A DNA stretch of 64,000 nt from Glycine soja (Eukaryota; Streptophyta; Magnoliopsida; Fabales; Fabaceae): NCBI RefSeq assembly GCF_004193775.1, contig NC_041008.1, forward strand, positions 3,660,958-3,724,957, read 5' to 3'. Under the pieces are notes generated by a model. It was given only the letters and a program-made list of their open reading frames with translations. It searched no databases and was not told the DNA's origin. Positions 13,541 to 28,196 of the stretch are shown piece by piece; position 1 is the first letter of the stretch; each line of letters starts with the position of its first letter. Made by a program: the position numbers and the translations under genes.

Positions 13541-14680
13541 TTGAAGTTGAAAATGTTGTGCACGCATTCCAATGTAAATCCAACAAATAAAAAAAAGAGT
13601 GTAGATGTTGGCAAAAGTATTTTTGTCTCAAGCGTTGAGAACCATACATGCACATAATTAAAAACTACACTTATATGGAGACATTTTTTTTTCTAAATAT
13701 TATACTTATTTTGAGACGGATCAAGTTTAAAGTTCATATCCCAAGTATTTAATTACCATAACTTCAAATCCAAGAAAAGTAGTTAAGCCGAAACAATCTC
13801 CCATTAATTGATTCGCACGCTCATTGGTGGACATGATTTTACTATAATTTGAATATGGTGATAATTTATTTTTATGTATATGTTATTTTTATTTTTAATT
13901 TTTTTCCTAAATTTAAAATTTGCTAGGCATCTTACCAGTTTAATCATACAAACAAGAATCGCAACTATCCTATATCCGTGCATTAACTGACACTAAATGG
14001 AATTGAATTTATACTTATTTGGGCTAAACTTGTGATGGTGCAGTCTAAATTAAGCCTGGTAATAAAAGCCCAAAGATGATTTTACTTAACCCAGAAAAAT
14101 CGATGCTGCTCTATTCAATATCCGCACTACCAAATTTACTATTGGATCTATCCACGTGTGTTTTAAATTTTTTCTTTCTTTCAAAAATACCTTTTTCATG
14201 TAAACATGATTCTGCCAGCAAAATATACAACAAATCCCTGTTTTCATTGTATAAGAAGGAGTGAAAAAAATACACAATAAAAACTTAATTTTGTTGTATA
14301 TTTTGTCAACAAAATCATATTTTTATTATTGTGTAATTTTTTCTCTGTTTTTAGTTAGTGGAAACTTGTAAAATGCAAAAAGTGGAAACTTGTTTCCGTT
14401 GTGTAAAAGGAATGAAAAATATACTACTTGAAAACATGATTTCGTTGACAAATACACAACAAAATCTTCCTTTTGTTATATTTTTTTTAATTTGTACTCT
14501 CTCTTATAAAAAAAACATAATTTTCTTATATATTTTGTCAATGGGATCATGTTTAATGACAACTTTTTAAAAAAATCCGATAGTGTCAATAGTAGCTCCC
14601 CACTTAGCATTAGCTTTTGAGGTTGGGAGGTCCGTTTCACTTAATATATTTTCTGGTATTATTTAAAGAACTTAAAGTTG

Positions 14681-14830
14681 AGGGCGAGTCCTGGTGCAGC
14701 GGTAAAGTTGTGCCTTAGTGACTTGTTGGTCATGGGTTCGATTCACTAAAAAAAATTTTAAAAAAATGTCAGATTGAACCTAGTGTCCCAATGCTGAAAA
14801 ATCTTATTGTCATTGCCCGATTAACGTACA
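14681..14830 (+). mobile_element. tRNA-derived SINE-like element
   Basis: A Pol III type promoter is visible. Box A-like TGGTGCAGCGG lies at 14692-14702 and box B-like GGTTCGATTC at 14735-14744, with the usual spacing. Between them the sequence follows the head of the plant Au-type SINE family (gtaaagttgtgcc...tgacttgttggtcatgg). No cloverleaf with a 3' acceptor stem can be completed, so it is not a tRNA gene. The body downstream is degraded and the 3' end is approximate. Confidence 0.55.
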
Positions 14831-16119
14831 AATTCTTGTATATTACATTTTAATTAAAATGTATTTATAGTTAATATAGATACATTTTATTTTAAAAAAC
14901 TTTATTCTAACGTATAAATTTAACTCTTATCATTGTTTTCCTATATCTTGCAAGTTGCAACTCATGTAATGTCTCCTAATGCATGCACTTACACAGACAT
15001 ATATAGGCCAGTTCCCTAAATTTAATTTGTTTAAAGGCTTCATGAATATGGCATGTTGTGGCAGACTTAAACAGACTTAAGAGTGCGTGTTATCGTCGTG
15101 TCTGAGTTCAAAAGGTGTTGTTCCCCGCTTAGTGGAGCCATCATGGTGTATCAGTGTGAGTTACATTCTTACCACATTCCGAAGTACTCTCTCTCTAGAT
15201 TGATGTTCATCAATTTAATCTCCTACTCAATATGTCCAATTCCTCCACACAAGTGAGAGTGATACTTGTAAAAGTACTTCAAGCCTCAAATTAGTGAGTA
15301 AATAATAGAGTTACAATAGAATTAAAAAAGATCTTTACATGTAATGTAAGCCTTTATTTATAATAGTATATTTCATCATATGCCCATGGTTGCCTTATCG
15401 TTGTGCTTTGTTGATAATTTCTAAAATCATTGAACCCATGGTTCCACTAAGCTAGAATCACAAAAAAAAAAAAAAATCTCTCCATTTAAGGGTAAAAATC
15501 ACAGGTCATTCAGACCAAATAAGTAACTTCACTATAATGAATGACACAAGAAGATAAAACTTCAAAATATAGAGCAGATAATATAAAATATTTATCTCTT
15601 TCTATAAATATCTTTTTCCCGATCTGAAATACACTTTTCAACGGGTATGCGAAAATCACAATAATTTTTTCTCTCATTCTCTATAAAATGGGCCTTCTTA
15701 TTTAGGTGAATGAATAGTTAAGTGGTGATATCTTAAATATATGAATTATAATCCTAGCTAGTACAAGTTACATTGATGATTTGATGTGATCTCTAAGGTT
15801 GTGAATTCAGCCATCACTGTGCCTCATGAGCTTAAAAAAATTTAAATAAAATTAAATCCTCTTCTTCGGAAAAACCTGAGCAAAGACTTCATCACCTTAA
15901 GCTTAACACCTCTGTACCACAATTCATCACATTTCCTTTCTTCAAAATTCAATTCATTTAAATTACACAAGCTTTATAATTGTATTGTACCATCAATTAC
16001 GTAAATAATTATTACTGGACCAAGCGGTTATACATGCAATTTGTTAACACAATCAAGGTATAATGATCAACATTTTGACTTAATTTGTTGCAAGAAAAAC
16101 AATGAGCCAAGTAAACAAG

Positions 16120-19100
16120 TCATGGGAGTTGGAAGAGATCTCCAATAGTGTAAGGCCCTATATTTGAAGAGTTGTTGGTGAAGCCCCACATAAGATCTGC
16201 GAATTTTTTGTAAGCACTTTCTGTAAGATGATAAGAATCCCAAAATAAATATTCATTGGGTTTGTCACATAATTCAAATTGCTTCTCCCCTCTTTTCCCT
16301 CCGCAGCTATACACTCCTCTAAATGGTCCACTTCCACAACATGCTGATTTTCCCTCCTTCAAACCTGCATCAAATAAACCACCACAATTTTCAATTATTA
16401 ATTCGCAACATCACAACGTAGAGTATGGACACTAATTAAATTGAGAATCAAAAGTGTAATTTGATCTTTTTTTATTCCAACACTAAAGACATATTACCAT
16501 ATTTCAAGGGATGGTTCACCATTAGAGTGAGATCAGCACTGAAATCATATAGAGCAAATTTAAAGCCCTTTAATTGCTTATCCAATTGTAAGAGAACTAC
16601 TTTTAGAACTCCATTGTGTAAGCTTGCAAGGGCTGAAAGTTCTTGTAAGCATTTACCCTTTCCTTCTAATTGAATTATTCTAGTGCCTGGAAGACAACCC
16701 AGGGGTGGCAAGGTCATGAACACAAATTTCCTAGCTCCTCTCTTGTATATTTCCTACAAATACCATTATAAATTATAACTATATATACATGACATTTGTT
16801 TATCAGAACTCGCCCAACAGCATCTACCGACCCTTGTCGAGAAAAGAAAACTAGAGAGGAAACATAAAAAACACTACAAGAAAAAAATACCATTATTATT
16901 AGTATAGACTTTGAAGGTCTACACTAAAAGTATAATACACTAACATTTGTTTTATTGATATAGATAGTATATATCAATGTTGTATACTAAGAAATTATTT
17001 GTATAGTATATCATACTATTACTCTGTTAGTATAAACTCAACGTATATATACTAACATTTGGTAAGCAAAGTTTAGATTAATGGAAGCTAATAACATCTC
17101 CAATAATATAATTATGGTGGGTTACTTAACTCACTTTTGATAGATCCACCACAATGTCACATAAAATTTTAAAACTTCAACAAATTTTATCTCCGACAGT
17201 GTAATACTTAAGAACTTAAAATAAGTCTTACAATCCTATAAAACTTTTAAGAATCATGTCTTATATAAGCAAAGATTTTTATATAAGAACTATCAGGCCA
17301 ATTGTTCTAATAGTAAAACTACATAAGAATATATTTTTAAATTTAAGAACTGCATAAGCGAATTTAATTAGAAATACTCTAATATGATACTAACTTCCTT
17401 CTGAACCAGGTGGCAGGTGCTAATGAAAATTTTCTTCAGAATTTCGCTTAATTTTATAGAGTAGCTAGACGACAACAAAAAAAATACTGCTTTTCACTTG
17501 AATATGATTATTAAGTGTTACACTTTTCGTCCAACAATAATACATAATCCTATATTTTGTGTACTTTTGTGTCTTGTGTTTAAATCGGTGGGGAACACCG
17601 ACAGGTTAAATTATAGGAAAGAGACAGGGAAATGACTTTTTTTCCACTTCAATAGAGCTATAAGCATTTTTGTAACACTAACCCTTGGATATTATCACAG
17701 TTAGGAAAGTCTTCTAATTATTAACAATTGCCTTCTAAAATTTTCTTTCTTTCTTTCTTTTCAATAATTGCCTTCTAACATTTGAATTTTGCTCTTACTT
17801 TAAGGGCGGTGCTCTGCGTACTACTGCACGGCCCAACTCAAAGTTAAGAACTTAAAGCTCTCAATAATTTTACACTCTTAAAAAATGTTTTCACTTGGTA
17901 AAAAAAAATTCAGAAAAAATTTAAAAGTATTTATTTAATAAATAATAAAAAATTATTAGAATCATTTAAATATTCTTCTTAAAAATTGATGATTTTATGA
18001 GTTTTTCTATAAAAATGACTCATTTGCCACTTCATTTTTTCTATTAATTATAACACCATTTTCTCTTTTCTTTATACTAAACCCCCGTCAACACAGCTAT
18101 TGGTTTTTTCTTTTCTTTTCTTTTCTTCCACTAGGTAAAACGTCTGTACCTTATTATTTAGGACTGAGAAAAAATGTTAAACAAAATTAATCATGACAAT
18201 TTGATAAGTATCTTTGTATTAATCAAGAAATTTAAGAAACAAATTTCAACTAAATTATAATAGTTTGAATAAATTATTTTGTTTAATTAAACAGATTTCA
18301 TCCTAAATTTTGATTTGGCCATAATACAACATCCATTTCATACCTAAGAAAACAGATAAGATAAAATAGTCATAATTTCAACCTGCGTTCATCCTAGACA
18401 ATTATCCGTCTAAGAATATATTACTACTTCCTTCTACGAGTAACTTTATGAAAAAAAACCTAACTTTGCTGTCGAAATATGTAAGTTACCTTTATGGCCA
18501 TATAATTATAACAATAATATTTTCACGGCTTTTCCAAAACTTACAGGATTCCAGTCAACAGCCGTACTTGTCACGTTGTCTCTTACATTGGCTAAATGAT
18601 ATATAAAGTATGTTGGATTGGATAAATAAGTTAGTTTTTTTTATTTGACTAGTTTAAAACTTAGTTTGACCAAAATAAAGTATTGTTTGACCAAACAATT
18701 TATTTTACTATTTTGTAGTATCTTTTGAAAAACTACTTCATGTAATATTTAAGTTTAAAAGTTGGCTCTAAAAAAAAGTTTACGTACATAAGTTCCTAGC
18801 TAATTTATCCATCTTTGACTTGGATACCTTTTCAACTTTCAATTAATTTATTGGCTGTTTTTTCAAACTCTCTCATAGCATACTAACAAATACATGCGCA
18901 TATATTTTTAATTAAAATAAAATTTAAACATATGGTATAAAATGATAATTTAAAATTACAATATAAATACACATAATTAAGTCAAATAAATAAGAAAAAA
19001 AAATATAAGTGAATTAGAGATAAGGAAAGGGGAGTAAATTATAAAAATAAGTAAATCGAAAAACACCATTTGGGAATATAAGTGACCAAGTATTTGAGAT

Positions 19101-21305
19101 GAAAAAATTAATTAAAAAATACTAAAAGGAATTAGAGTTACAATATGGGGAAAATAATGTCTTTTTTATATATAAAAAAAGCAATTAAATTTTTGGAAAT
19201 TTTAAAAATAGAAAAATAAGTACTAAATAATATCACTTGCTTCTTTGTTTGACTCTTTCCGTGTTCTCTCAATATAAAGTTGATACTTTTTGACGATAAA
19301 TAAATAAATAAATAAAAATAAGAGAGAATATACTATTTTAAAAATATATTAAAACACGTGTTACTTTTTATTGGAGAAATAGAAAATAGAACAAGAAAAG
19401 GGAACAAGTAATTCTAATTCCTACGAATCGATCGACTGTGCCTCAATTTATCAAAGTGACATTATAATTCTACGCACATGCTTGAGAAATATTAAAACAA
19501 ATATGTAAATAATGGAAAATTTGTACCTTGATAATGGAAGTCAAGTTACCAACAACCATACCAACATATTCTGAATGAGAGTAAGAGTTAAGAACATCAG
19601 AATGTGTCAAGAACGGGCTAAGATAATCATTGGATCCGATGCTAAACATGTAGACAGCGCTTGATAACAATGATTTAGTTTCAGAACTGCCTAACTTGTG
19701 CCTCAACAAAGCTGCTACTTTCTTGTAGTTTCTTGCTTGTGTTTTGAAGGGTATTACCTGAAAGTTTGGAATGACAAAGTGTTATGCATGCATGCTTGAG
19801 GCATTGCTAGTTTCTACTTACCTACTTGATTTTAATATGAAAAAAAAAAAACTCCTATAAATTTTTGTAATATTTAGTTAAGTTTTGGAACAAGGAAAAT
19901 AATTTAAGATGAAAACAAATTGTCTCCGTCTCTACTAGGCTACATATAAATAGAGAAAAAGAAAAGAATAAATAATAGAAATGTAAATTAAAGTAATTAA
20001 TATCTTTTTTATTTCTAATTGCATTTTCCTCAAATTTAAATTCCGTGTACTCCCTTTCATATTTATATATAATTTTCTTTCCTTTCTGTTTTTAAAAGTC
20101 CAAGAAAAGCCATCCGTACATAAATTTGCAATCCCTTGGCAACTTTGTATTTTATGTGGAACATTATTTAAAACACACGCACTCACACACTTTTAATAAA
20201 ATATTTATCTTCAAAACAAATATCACTTTTTCACAAAATTCACCATAGTTTATTTTAGGTTATTTTATTTTACTTTTCTTTCTTTTTATGAAAGAAGATT
20301 CTGAAATCTGATCTTATATGAAAAGATTGGTCAAGGTTTGTGCTAATGTCATAAGTTGGCCCGTGAGGGCTTCTTTAGGATCATGTCATCGCTCATGGAT
20401 CGGCAGACTCTGTCTTCCAAAGTGAAAAAAAGGTAAAAACGATTATGTTCTACTAGTCGCCTGTTTGAATCACTGTTTTACTTAATGTTTTGACATATAA
20501 CCAAGACAAATTAAAACCATAGGTGCATCCAATCTACTAAAATAAAGCCATTGGTTACTCAATTAAGTTAATCATAGTGCACCTAGATGCTTGACATGCA
20601 TATGACATGTTAATTACCAGTTACTATATAGTATTACTGTATTAGTAACTTTTTCACCCCTAGAGTCTTACTTAAAAGTACCATTAATGAAAAAGCAAAT
20701 AGGGCAATAAGTCACAAGTGTGAATATGAAAGTTCATGAAATGGACCTTACCGACCCTTCAAAAGTTTCAACAAGAGCACCCGCACCACTAGATGCAAAA
20801 TTCACTCCACCGTAGTAATTGCTATTGCCAGGTTGTAAATATGGTGGAACCAATGGAAGGTTTGCGTATTCAGCTACAAAAGGCAGAGGATATATAATAT
20901 GACAAAGATGATAATATTAAGTTTGATTATTCTAATGGGGGACAAAAAAAAAATGTGTTAGTTCAACCAAATTGGATTTTCACTAGTAACAAGACAAGAA
21001 TCACAAGATCTCTGAACCTTACCTATGAAATCTGATATCAACCGTCCATCAGAGAATCTCCCCGTTGGGAACTTGAAGTATGTTTCCCCATAGGGCCAGA
21101 AATTTGCTTGGCCAAGGGTTGTTGCGTTGATGTAGTTGTTATTGCCAGCATCTAAGAAAGAATCGCCAAAAATGAAGAGGGCAACATGTTTGTTGCTTCT
21201 ATGGTGGTCGATCTTGCTTCCGTGTGTATGAGAGACAAGAGCTATGAATAACACGAGGAGGAACATAGAGCTTGATAGATTTGACACCGTGAACTTCATC
21301 TTCAC
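16120..21305 (-). CDS. GDSL esterase/lipase, GLIP1-type, intact, long intron 3
   Basis: Secreted GDSL (SGNH) esterase/lipase and a tandem paralogue of the gene at 8052-11082. Exons: 21023-21305, 20752-20873, 19527-19757, 16498-16753 and 16120-16364. All junctions are GT/AG and phases match the paralogue, giving 378 residues. The first about 29 residues form a signal peptide; Met1 and Met3 are both in frame and either could start. The nucleophile block is FIFGDSFLDAGNNN (Ser49). Block II is YGGVNFASSGAGAL. The oxyanion block is FSIGSND (Asn178). Block V is WDSYHLTE, with Asp340 and His343; the usual Pro after His is Leu. The Cys-rich ACCGSGPFRG and SCGGKRG segments are conserved. Intron 3 is about 2.8 kb, against 126 bp in the paralogue, and contains a CACTA-like terminus. 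A function in apoplastic lipid or ester hydrolysis is inferred from the family. Confidence 0.95.
16872..17065 (+). mobile_element. CACTA-like transposon terminus in a GDSL intron
   Basis: CACTACAAGAAAAA at 16872-16885 is the characteristic terminus of plant CACTA (En/Spm) elements. The following about 180 bp carry repeated short motifs (agtatagac, gtctacacta, agtatatatc, agtataaact) in both orientations, as in subterminal repeat regions. No matching inverted end was found inside the intron, so this looks like an isolated or truncated end. It lies in intron 3 of the GDSL gene and may partly explain that intron's size. Confidence 0.5.
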
Positions 21306-23378
21306 AGAATTTGCTGCAATCTCTAGTTTCTCATAGTTGAAAAGTACATATAACTAATGACTTTGTTGCTATAGGCGACACCTATAATTTTTTTTCTAGT
21401 AAAGAGCACATGTATCTTTTAGATGTAATCGTGTTTAATTTGACTAAAATTATTTTAAATAATAACATTTTTTTCTGAATATTTAACTTAATTATATACT
21501 TAAAAAAATAATATAATTAAAACTCAAAATTATTGATTAAATTATAACAAATTCGCACTTGTTGATCCATTTATTCACTTGTGAGGACAATAATTTTGTA
21601 TGTATACTTATTACTTGTTAGTTTTAATTTGGCGTAGTCGACGCCATTTGATTGGAAGAAATGTATATTGATGATGTTATCAAAAACTTGGACATGGACT
21701 TGAAGAATATGAATTTTCCACTTGCACGAACATTCAAAGTTAAAATTGATTGCTTGTAAGACGGCAAATAATTAAAAGATCTTGTGGATTCCATTACCTG
21801 ATATATTTGTCCATTCGATCGGCTGAAAACTGATGCATATTGGTTGGGGGAATGTATCCTCTCCACGTTTGCATATTGGAAAATTGGAGTATGAAATGTT
21901 TTGCAATGACCTGCCATATTTAGAATAAAATGTTATTAGTCTTAAAATTATAAATATTAGTCTCTTTTTTTTGCTACCATAAATATTACTCACTTTATAA
22001 ATATCTTGTTTAATTTTTAATTTATAGAAAATGTCATATTTTGATCAATTTTAATTATATTTTGTAGGTGTGTCAAAGATTAAATGAATTACACTTAATT
22101 AAGATAAAAAAACTAAATTAAATATTAAAATGACAGATATTATATTCTAAACAGAGAAAAAAGAAATATAAGAATAAATTCAAAGACTAAAATAATAATG
22201 TATTTATTCAAAAAGAATTCTTAGATAGTGATAGAGTATTTGACATGTGAAGATATTCATATATTGTTATTTAATTTAAACTATCAAAGTTGGGTTAGCA
22301 AGTTTTAAACATAAAAAATGTCTATTCATTTTAAGAAACAATAACTTATTTTAGGGAGAAAAAAAAATCTAAAAAAGTAGATAAAAATAAATAACTATTG
22401 TTAAAATAAATTGAAAAAACATAAGCACTTGATCCACCCACCATCGGCAATTGAGCAGTAATTGAAGGTCTGTATCGGAGTTGTTAGAATGATTAAGATT
22501 TGAATATTTGTGTTCGATGGGGACGGTGGAGAAACTGAAGTGTTCTTCCATGTTCCATGTGGATGTGGTTTTTTAATGCGCTCTGAGGCTCAGCCATTCC
22601 TGCTGCCGTAGCTTTTGTTTCATGCCAAAAAGTTACATCAACGCTCCTAAGACGAATTCAACATCTAGAGTAAGAAAAAATATATATATAAATATTATAA
22701 AATTTATGATAAAAAAATTTAGTGATATATTTAAAATAATATCAACTTTGATAGTTGCTGTTGTAATTGGAATGGAGAAAGTTTTTTTTCAATAAAAAAA
22801 CAATATTAAATGGTAATGTATTAATTTTATTTTCTTATCAGAAAAAGAAAACCATTATGTATCATTACTCGGTTGATGCCATGCCAGCCCCATCTCGTCA
22901 CGCTATGACAGCCATTGTCATAGAAGTCTGACAAATATGGTACATGATTCAACGTGACGCCACCTTGTTGGACTCTAACTCTTCACGGATATATACCATC
23001 ATTTCTTAACAGTCAAAACTACAGTGTAATTGACTATGTTCACATTAATCTCAGATTATATGTGATTATAAATTTAATTAGGCGTGCCCACGGGCAAGGC
23101 AGGTTTTGCTAGAGTGTTCACATATCAAATTGGTTTTTGTTCACTTTGTGTTTGATATAGATGAATGAAAAGAAGTGAAAATATATGAAATAAAATGAGA
23201 TAAAAGAAAGAGATGAAAGTGAGTTGAAAAGGTATGAAAGTTTAAAATTAAAGTGACTGGGTTGGTAATAAGAAAATTAAATTAAATAATCTTATATTTC
23301 TAATGTTATCCTTTAACCCATCTTGAAAGAGAAGAGGTGTCACTAGTAAAAAATGATGTGATAATAGAAAAATATAAA
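21306..23378. other. intergenic, promoter side of the last GDSL gene
   Basis: The region directly upstream of 21305 is the likely promoter of the GDSL gene; a TATA-like TTATATGT occurs on the minus strand near 21350. Beyond that, short open frames near 21624-21993 and 22369-22551 are not recognised. The stretch at about 23110-23310 is purine-rich and resembles the interior of common plant MITEs, without defined ends. Confidence 0.35.
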
Positions 23379-23849
23379 GGTAAAATTGTAAATTTAATCT
23401 ATCATTTTATTTTTAATTTTGGATTTTGTCTTCCCATATAATTATTTACAAATTTTGTCTTCATATTTAATCAAATCACGTAATATTGGTCTTTCAGTCC
23501 ACAATTGAACGATAATGGTTTCAAAGTAATGTTGTCTGTCATGTGTCACGTTCTTATTGGACAATGATTGTCACGCGTCATGTTCTAATTTGTCAACGAA
23601 AACAATGATACATTTTATTTTTCATGAAGTTGATATTCAATCAGAACATGACACGTGATAGTCATCATCCAATAAGAACGTAACACGTGATAGTCAACAT
23701 TTCTTTGTAACAGTCAATGTCCAATTGTGGGCGGGGGACTAACATTGTGTGATTTGATTAAATATAAGGATAAAATTCGTAAATAATTTTACCAAAAAAC
23801 AAAATCCGAAATTAATGACAAAATGAAAGATCAAAATTACAATTTTGTC
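23379..23849. mobile_element. foldback Mutator-like MITE, about 471 bp
   Basis: The left arm (from 23379) and the reverse complement of the right arm (ending 23849) align over more than 120 bp. Both contain aaaattgtaa, a cggattttgt-like segment, atttaatcaaatcac and a ccacaattg-like end. The inner arms also pair (tcacgttcttattgga). The flanks aaatataaa (23370-23378) and aaagataga (23850-23858) match at 7 of 9 positions, consistent with a decayed 9-bp Mutator-type target duplication. There is no coding capacity. Confidence 0.7.
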
Positions 23850-26047
23850 AAAGATAGAAAAAAAAATCTTTCTCTTCTAAAATCCTCGTACCCAACTCCC
23901 TCTCTTCCATCTTCTTCTTCTAGAACACCCAAATTTGACATAGCCTACCCAACCAAACCTCCTAAACCCAAACACCACTATCCACACACATCCTTCACTG
24001 CCACCTCCATATTCATGACCCATTTGAGCTCACCATCCACCTACAGCACGCCGCCACCACATGAAGGACAGTATGGGAAACAATAGAGAGTAATAACATC
24101 CTTAACTGTAGATTTTTTGTTTCTTTCACCTCATTTTTTAGGTCAAAAGTTTTCTGTGGGACCCACTTTCTTTCACCAGCTTTCACACCTCTTTCCATTG
24201 TTTCAAACACGAGCAGGTTTTCACTTTCAGCTTCTTTGGGCCCTCATTAACTTTCAACTCTTGCATTTCAGTAGAACCAAACACAGTCACACTATCAAGG
24301 TAAAAATCAAATGAGTCTATCAAAATTAATTTGACTAGTTTAGTTTGAATTTTGAGAAATCTTTTGATCAATCCGAACTGAATCATTTCCTTTCTCTAAC
24401 TATTGTTTATTTTTATATAAATGATGTCACAAAAATGGTGGTGGTTGTTGCTAGAATGTAGGCAAACCAGGAGAGGAGATGATCATAAGATTAAATGAAT
24501 CAAACGATAAATAAAAATGATATATTAAAGGCCGAAGAATATCCACAATAAAATTTATCATAAATTAAATATTATTTATAATCATTTAGAAGTAAAGACA
24601 AGATGAAAATAATTTATTAAGGACACGATATAATCAATTATTTTAACTTAAAAACATATTTTCACAAGGTTTACTAAAGGGAAATAACACTATTATTTCA
24701 TGTTCTTTATAAAAGAACCATAGTGCTTTTTTTCTCGTTATAAGAGACATAAACTTATTTTTAGATTTAATAATTGTTAATTTTTTATTTATTAATTTAT
24801 TGTGAAGATTATTAATGAGATATTGAGTAATTCTTCATACAAATGAATGCATTTATTTGTCTAATAACAATACAAGTCACACTCATGAGAAAAAATATTC
24901 TTTGAATTAATATAGCACCGTCGTCGAATATAAGCATTACTTAAATTATTTATTTTTGTGGGTAATTATATAATAAAATTTAAATTTATGATATTATTAA
25001 TTAAATTTAAAATTATTCTAAGTAAATTGCACTCGACATCCTTGAGAGATGTGAGTATTATACTATCTTTCTCTCGTGTTGAAATATGCACTTCCCTTAG
25101 ACAGATTCGAGTATATAACACTTCACTCTATTTTAATTTTTCTGTTAAAGTTGTGTTCAGTCTCGTTAAAAAAATTATTGCCAAAACGTCTTTTACACTA
25201 TATTCCTTAAGAAAAAAAAATATTATATCGTCCTCTCCTATTATGAAATAATTTTTTAGCCTTTGTTTCACTTTCAATTATGCCTCTCCGCCACTCTATC
25301 CAAAGTCCAAATGTACGCTAAAAACTTCTACTATTATCATATTACTTCAAATATGAAACATATATGTTATTACTGGTCTTTTGACATATATGTTGCAAAG
25401 CCAAATCTCTCACTTTCTTGGCTGCTCTATCTATATATGGTCTTCTATCACACTTGTGACAATTCTCTCAACATCAAATAAAAGATGGATTGATATTCTT
25501 TACAGCAGATACACAAAGTATAACTTAATTATATAAATAGACTGAAATAACATGCTAATATTGTGTTTATACGAGAATTGACCAAAGTATGTGACTATAT
25601 TATTTATCGTAACCTTCAACCCTTTCTGGGTATAAGGATCGCGTACTCAACTTTTAGTTTATAAGCTAATAGCAATATTTTATTTTTTTTTACATACAAT
25701 GTGAGCATCTTTATTAAACAAATGCAATAAATCAATAGCAACGTACATTATTATCTGACAACGATCCTTGAGAATGTTTTTCGTTGGCTTTCAAAGGTTG
25801 GACTAACAAAACATACTAAAACAATATTGGATCTAAAGAAACAACGGTTTTTTTAGGGATGAATTTTTTTATTTTGCTGAAGTGATGAATCTCATCATCC
25901 TTTAAAATGAGAGATATTTTTCGTTTTCACAATGATATGTTCATCCTTTATATAACGTAAAAAATATTGTATCTTGAGTCAGTCGGCATATCCCTTGTAC
26001 TTTCTTAATAATATTATTCTTTTTCTGATAAAGAAAATGCTAATCAT
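23850..26047. other. intergenic, nothing recognised
   Basis: An open frame at 23823-24086 on the plus strand is Ser/Pro/Thr-rich and low in complexity. It begins inside the MITE and has no recognisable domain, so I do not call it a gene. The remainder is AT-rich with no clear structure. Confidence 0.35.
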
Positions 26048-26911
26048 TCAAAGTTATTTTTAGTTTTGTTTCTTAAGTTTTGAATTTAAATGATTTAATA
26101 TCACTTTTTAGTCCATTATATTTTACAGTTATTTTATTCTAATATACTAAGTTTTAAAATTTTTGCTTTAATTTTTTTAGTTAAGCGTTTCATTTTAGTC
26201 ATTTTTTATTTTTATTAGAAACATTAGTATTATGTTAACTTTAAAATTTTGAAATAATTGATTTAATATAATGACGGTTAAACATGTTATTATTTTTATT
26301 TTATTTTCAAATATTTAAACCACAACAAAAAAGAGGTGCAAGTATTAAAAGTGTGGTGCCACTAGTAAAAGATTTTTAAAAAAAAAGAGACAGAACTATC
26401 TTTTGACACCCTCTATTTTCCTTTCTCATCTTTCCCAACCTCAACCCTTCTTCATCTTCTAGCTGGTGATGGTTGTCTCGGATTTGGTGATGGAAGTGTT
26501 TGATCTGGCAAATCTAGCCAAATATGGGTGGTTAACGACGGTAGAAGGTGGTGGTTGGTAGCGTTTGGTCCATATCTAAACTGGTTTTGGTGGAATGGTG
26601 ATGGAGGTGGTGGCGCGCCTAAAATATATTAGAGGGGTTGGGACGGTAGGGTTTTTGTTTTCCTAGAAAGAACACATAGTGGCGGCTTTTAATTGTTTTA
26701 AATTAACTATTTCAAAAAATTTAAGTTCATACAACAACTGACTTTCTAACGGAAAGAATAGAGAATTAAAATAAAACTTTTTAAAATATAAATAATTAAA
26801 ATTGAACATTTCAAACTTAATATATCAAAACAAAATAAATCTAACATTTGATGGATCAGAAACAACATTAAATTAATATGAATTCATGAAATTAAGCTAA
26901 AAATGCTTTGT
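26048..26911. mobile_element. possible long foldback element with GC-richer interior
   Basis: The left side, from caaagttatttttag at about 26049, and the reverse complement of the right side, ending near 26910 (caaagcatttttag), are similar. Similarity continues inward, for example tattttattctaatatactaag against tattttgttttgatatattaag. The interior at 26400-26660 is clearly richer in G and C. I found no convincing target duplication, so the ends are tentative. Confidence 0.35.
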
Positions 26912-27032
26912 ATGCCCATTTCCAAAGTTGATCCGACTAACCTCATGGGCTGAAAGGTTAACCCAACCACTACCAGGGCAAGCCCAGCCCACAATATTTT
27001 AACCTAAATGTATGAAATGTTTTTTCAAAAAA

Positions 27033-27035
<3 letters not shown>

Positions 27036-27080
<45 letters not shown>
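27036..27080. repeat. (TA)n microsatellite
   Basis: An uninterrupted TA dinucleotide run of about 22 units in intergenic DNA. Confidence 0.95.
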
Positions 27081-27083
<3 letters not shown>

Positions 27084-28114
27084 TCATCTGTCAGGATCAC
27101 ATGCAAATTATTTTAAAAAAATTTAATTTTTAAAGTAGGTGGAGTTGAACCACTCTTGTCACTCTGATAATTTTAATTTTTGTTGTTGTTGAGCGCCACT
27201 CCTGATTTTTTTACAGAATATTGTAATATTTTACAGTAATTTTCAACGCGACTTTCATGGCAGGTATAATTCAGCGCATACCAAACAATATGTATTTTTC
27301 ATATTCTGGAAAAATTACTGATATAGTTATCAAAATAATAGTGTTGCTATTTCAAATCATTACAGGGTCAATATATTTCGAAAGTCTAGATGTACACGCA
27401 ATGCGAGCACGTTCAAACTCTGGCTTGGTAAATTTTCCATCTTCACCCAAACAAAAAACTCCTAATAAGCCAACCACAAAGGAATTAGAAATATGTTAAT
27501 AATATATTTTCAAACACCCTTTTTTTTCAATATTCCTACTGTTTTAACAAAACAAAGTGTTCCAAATTAATTGTACGTCATTTTACAAAAATGAAAGCAT
27601 TAATTTTTTTTTCATGAAATATACTTAGTCGGAGTAGTTGTTACTTGGTAGTAAATTAAGAAAAAAAAATAATTAATTAGAAAGATAAAAATTATACTCG
27701 AAAGTTACATATTATTTTTTTCATAAAATTCAAAAAATTATTACCTGTGTCAAAATCTTGAAATTTGTATAAAATGAAACAGAAAAAATATGAAACATTC
27801 TTTCTTATTAAATGCAAATCATTAAAATTTATAAGTTTCACTGATAATTTTATATAAATTTTAATAAATTATAACCTGTGTGTTAAAAAGAATGTATTAG
27901 AGTCTAACAACTCTTCAAGAATGATTTTTTTTTTTAAAAAAAAAAAAACTCTTCAAGAAATTATCGAAGTTGGGAAAGACCAACTCAACACCTTTCTCAG
28001 ATTCTCTTTCATTTCCATAATAAGAGTCAAAGCATTTGACTTAGCTATTCATAGCTAGCACTAAAATAATGACAAATGAAAATCATGAAACCCCTACCGA
28101 AAAAAGAAAGAAAA

Positions 28115-28196
28115 AGATCTTATTTTTAAACATTTAGGAGTGTATTTATTACTACAGATCTTATTTGTAAACATTTAGGAGTGTATTTATTACTAC
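28115..28196. repeat. 41-bp tandem duplication
   Basis: Two adjacent copies, 28115-28155 and 28156-28196, each contain agatcttatt, aaacatttaggagtgtattt and attactac. They differ at about one position, so the duplication is fairly recent. Confidence 0.9.

Larger units (their letters stand above)
11136..16119. other. intergenic spacer between the two intact GDSL genes
   Basis: No gene is supported. It holds a TA microsatellite, a copia-like remnant and a SINE-like element, listed separately. The segment at about 11850-12060 resembles one at about 40485-40650 (dispersed repeat). The rest is AT-rich DNA without recognisable structure. Confidence 0.5.
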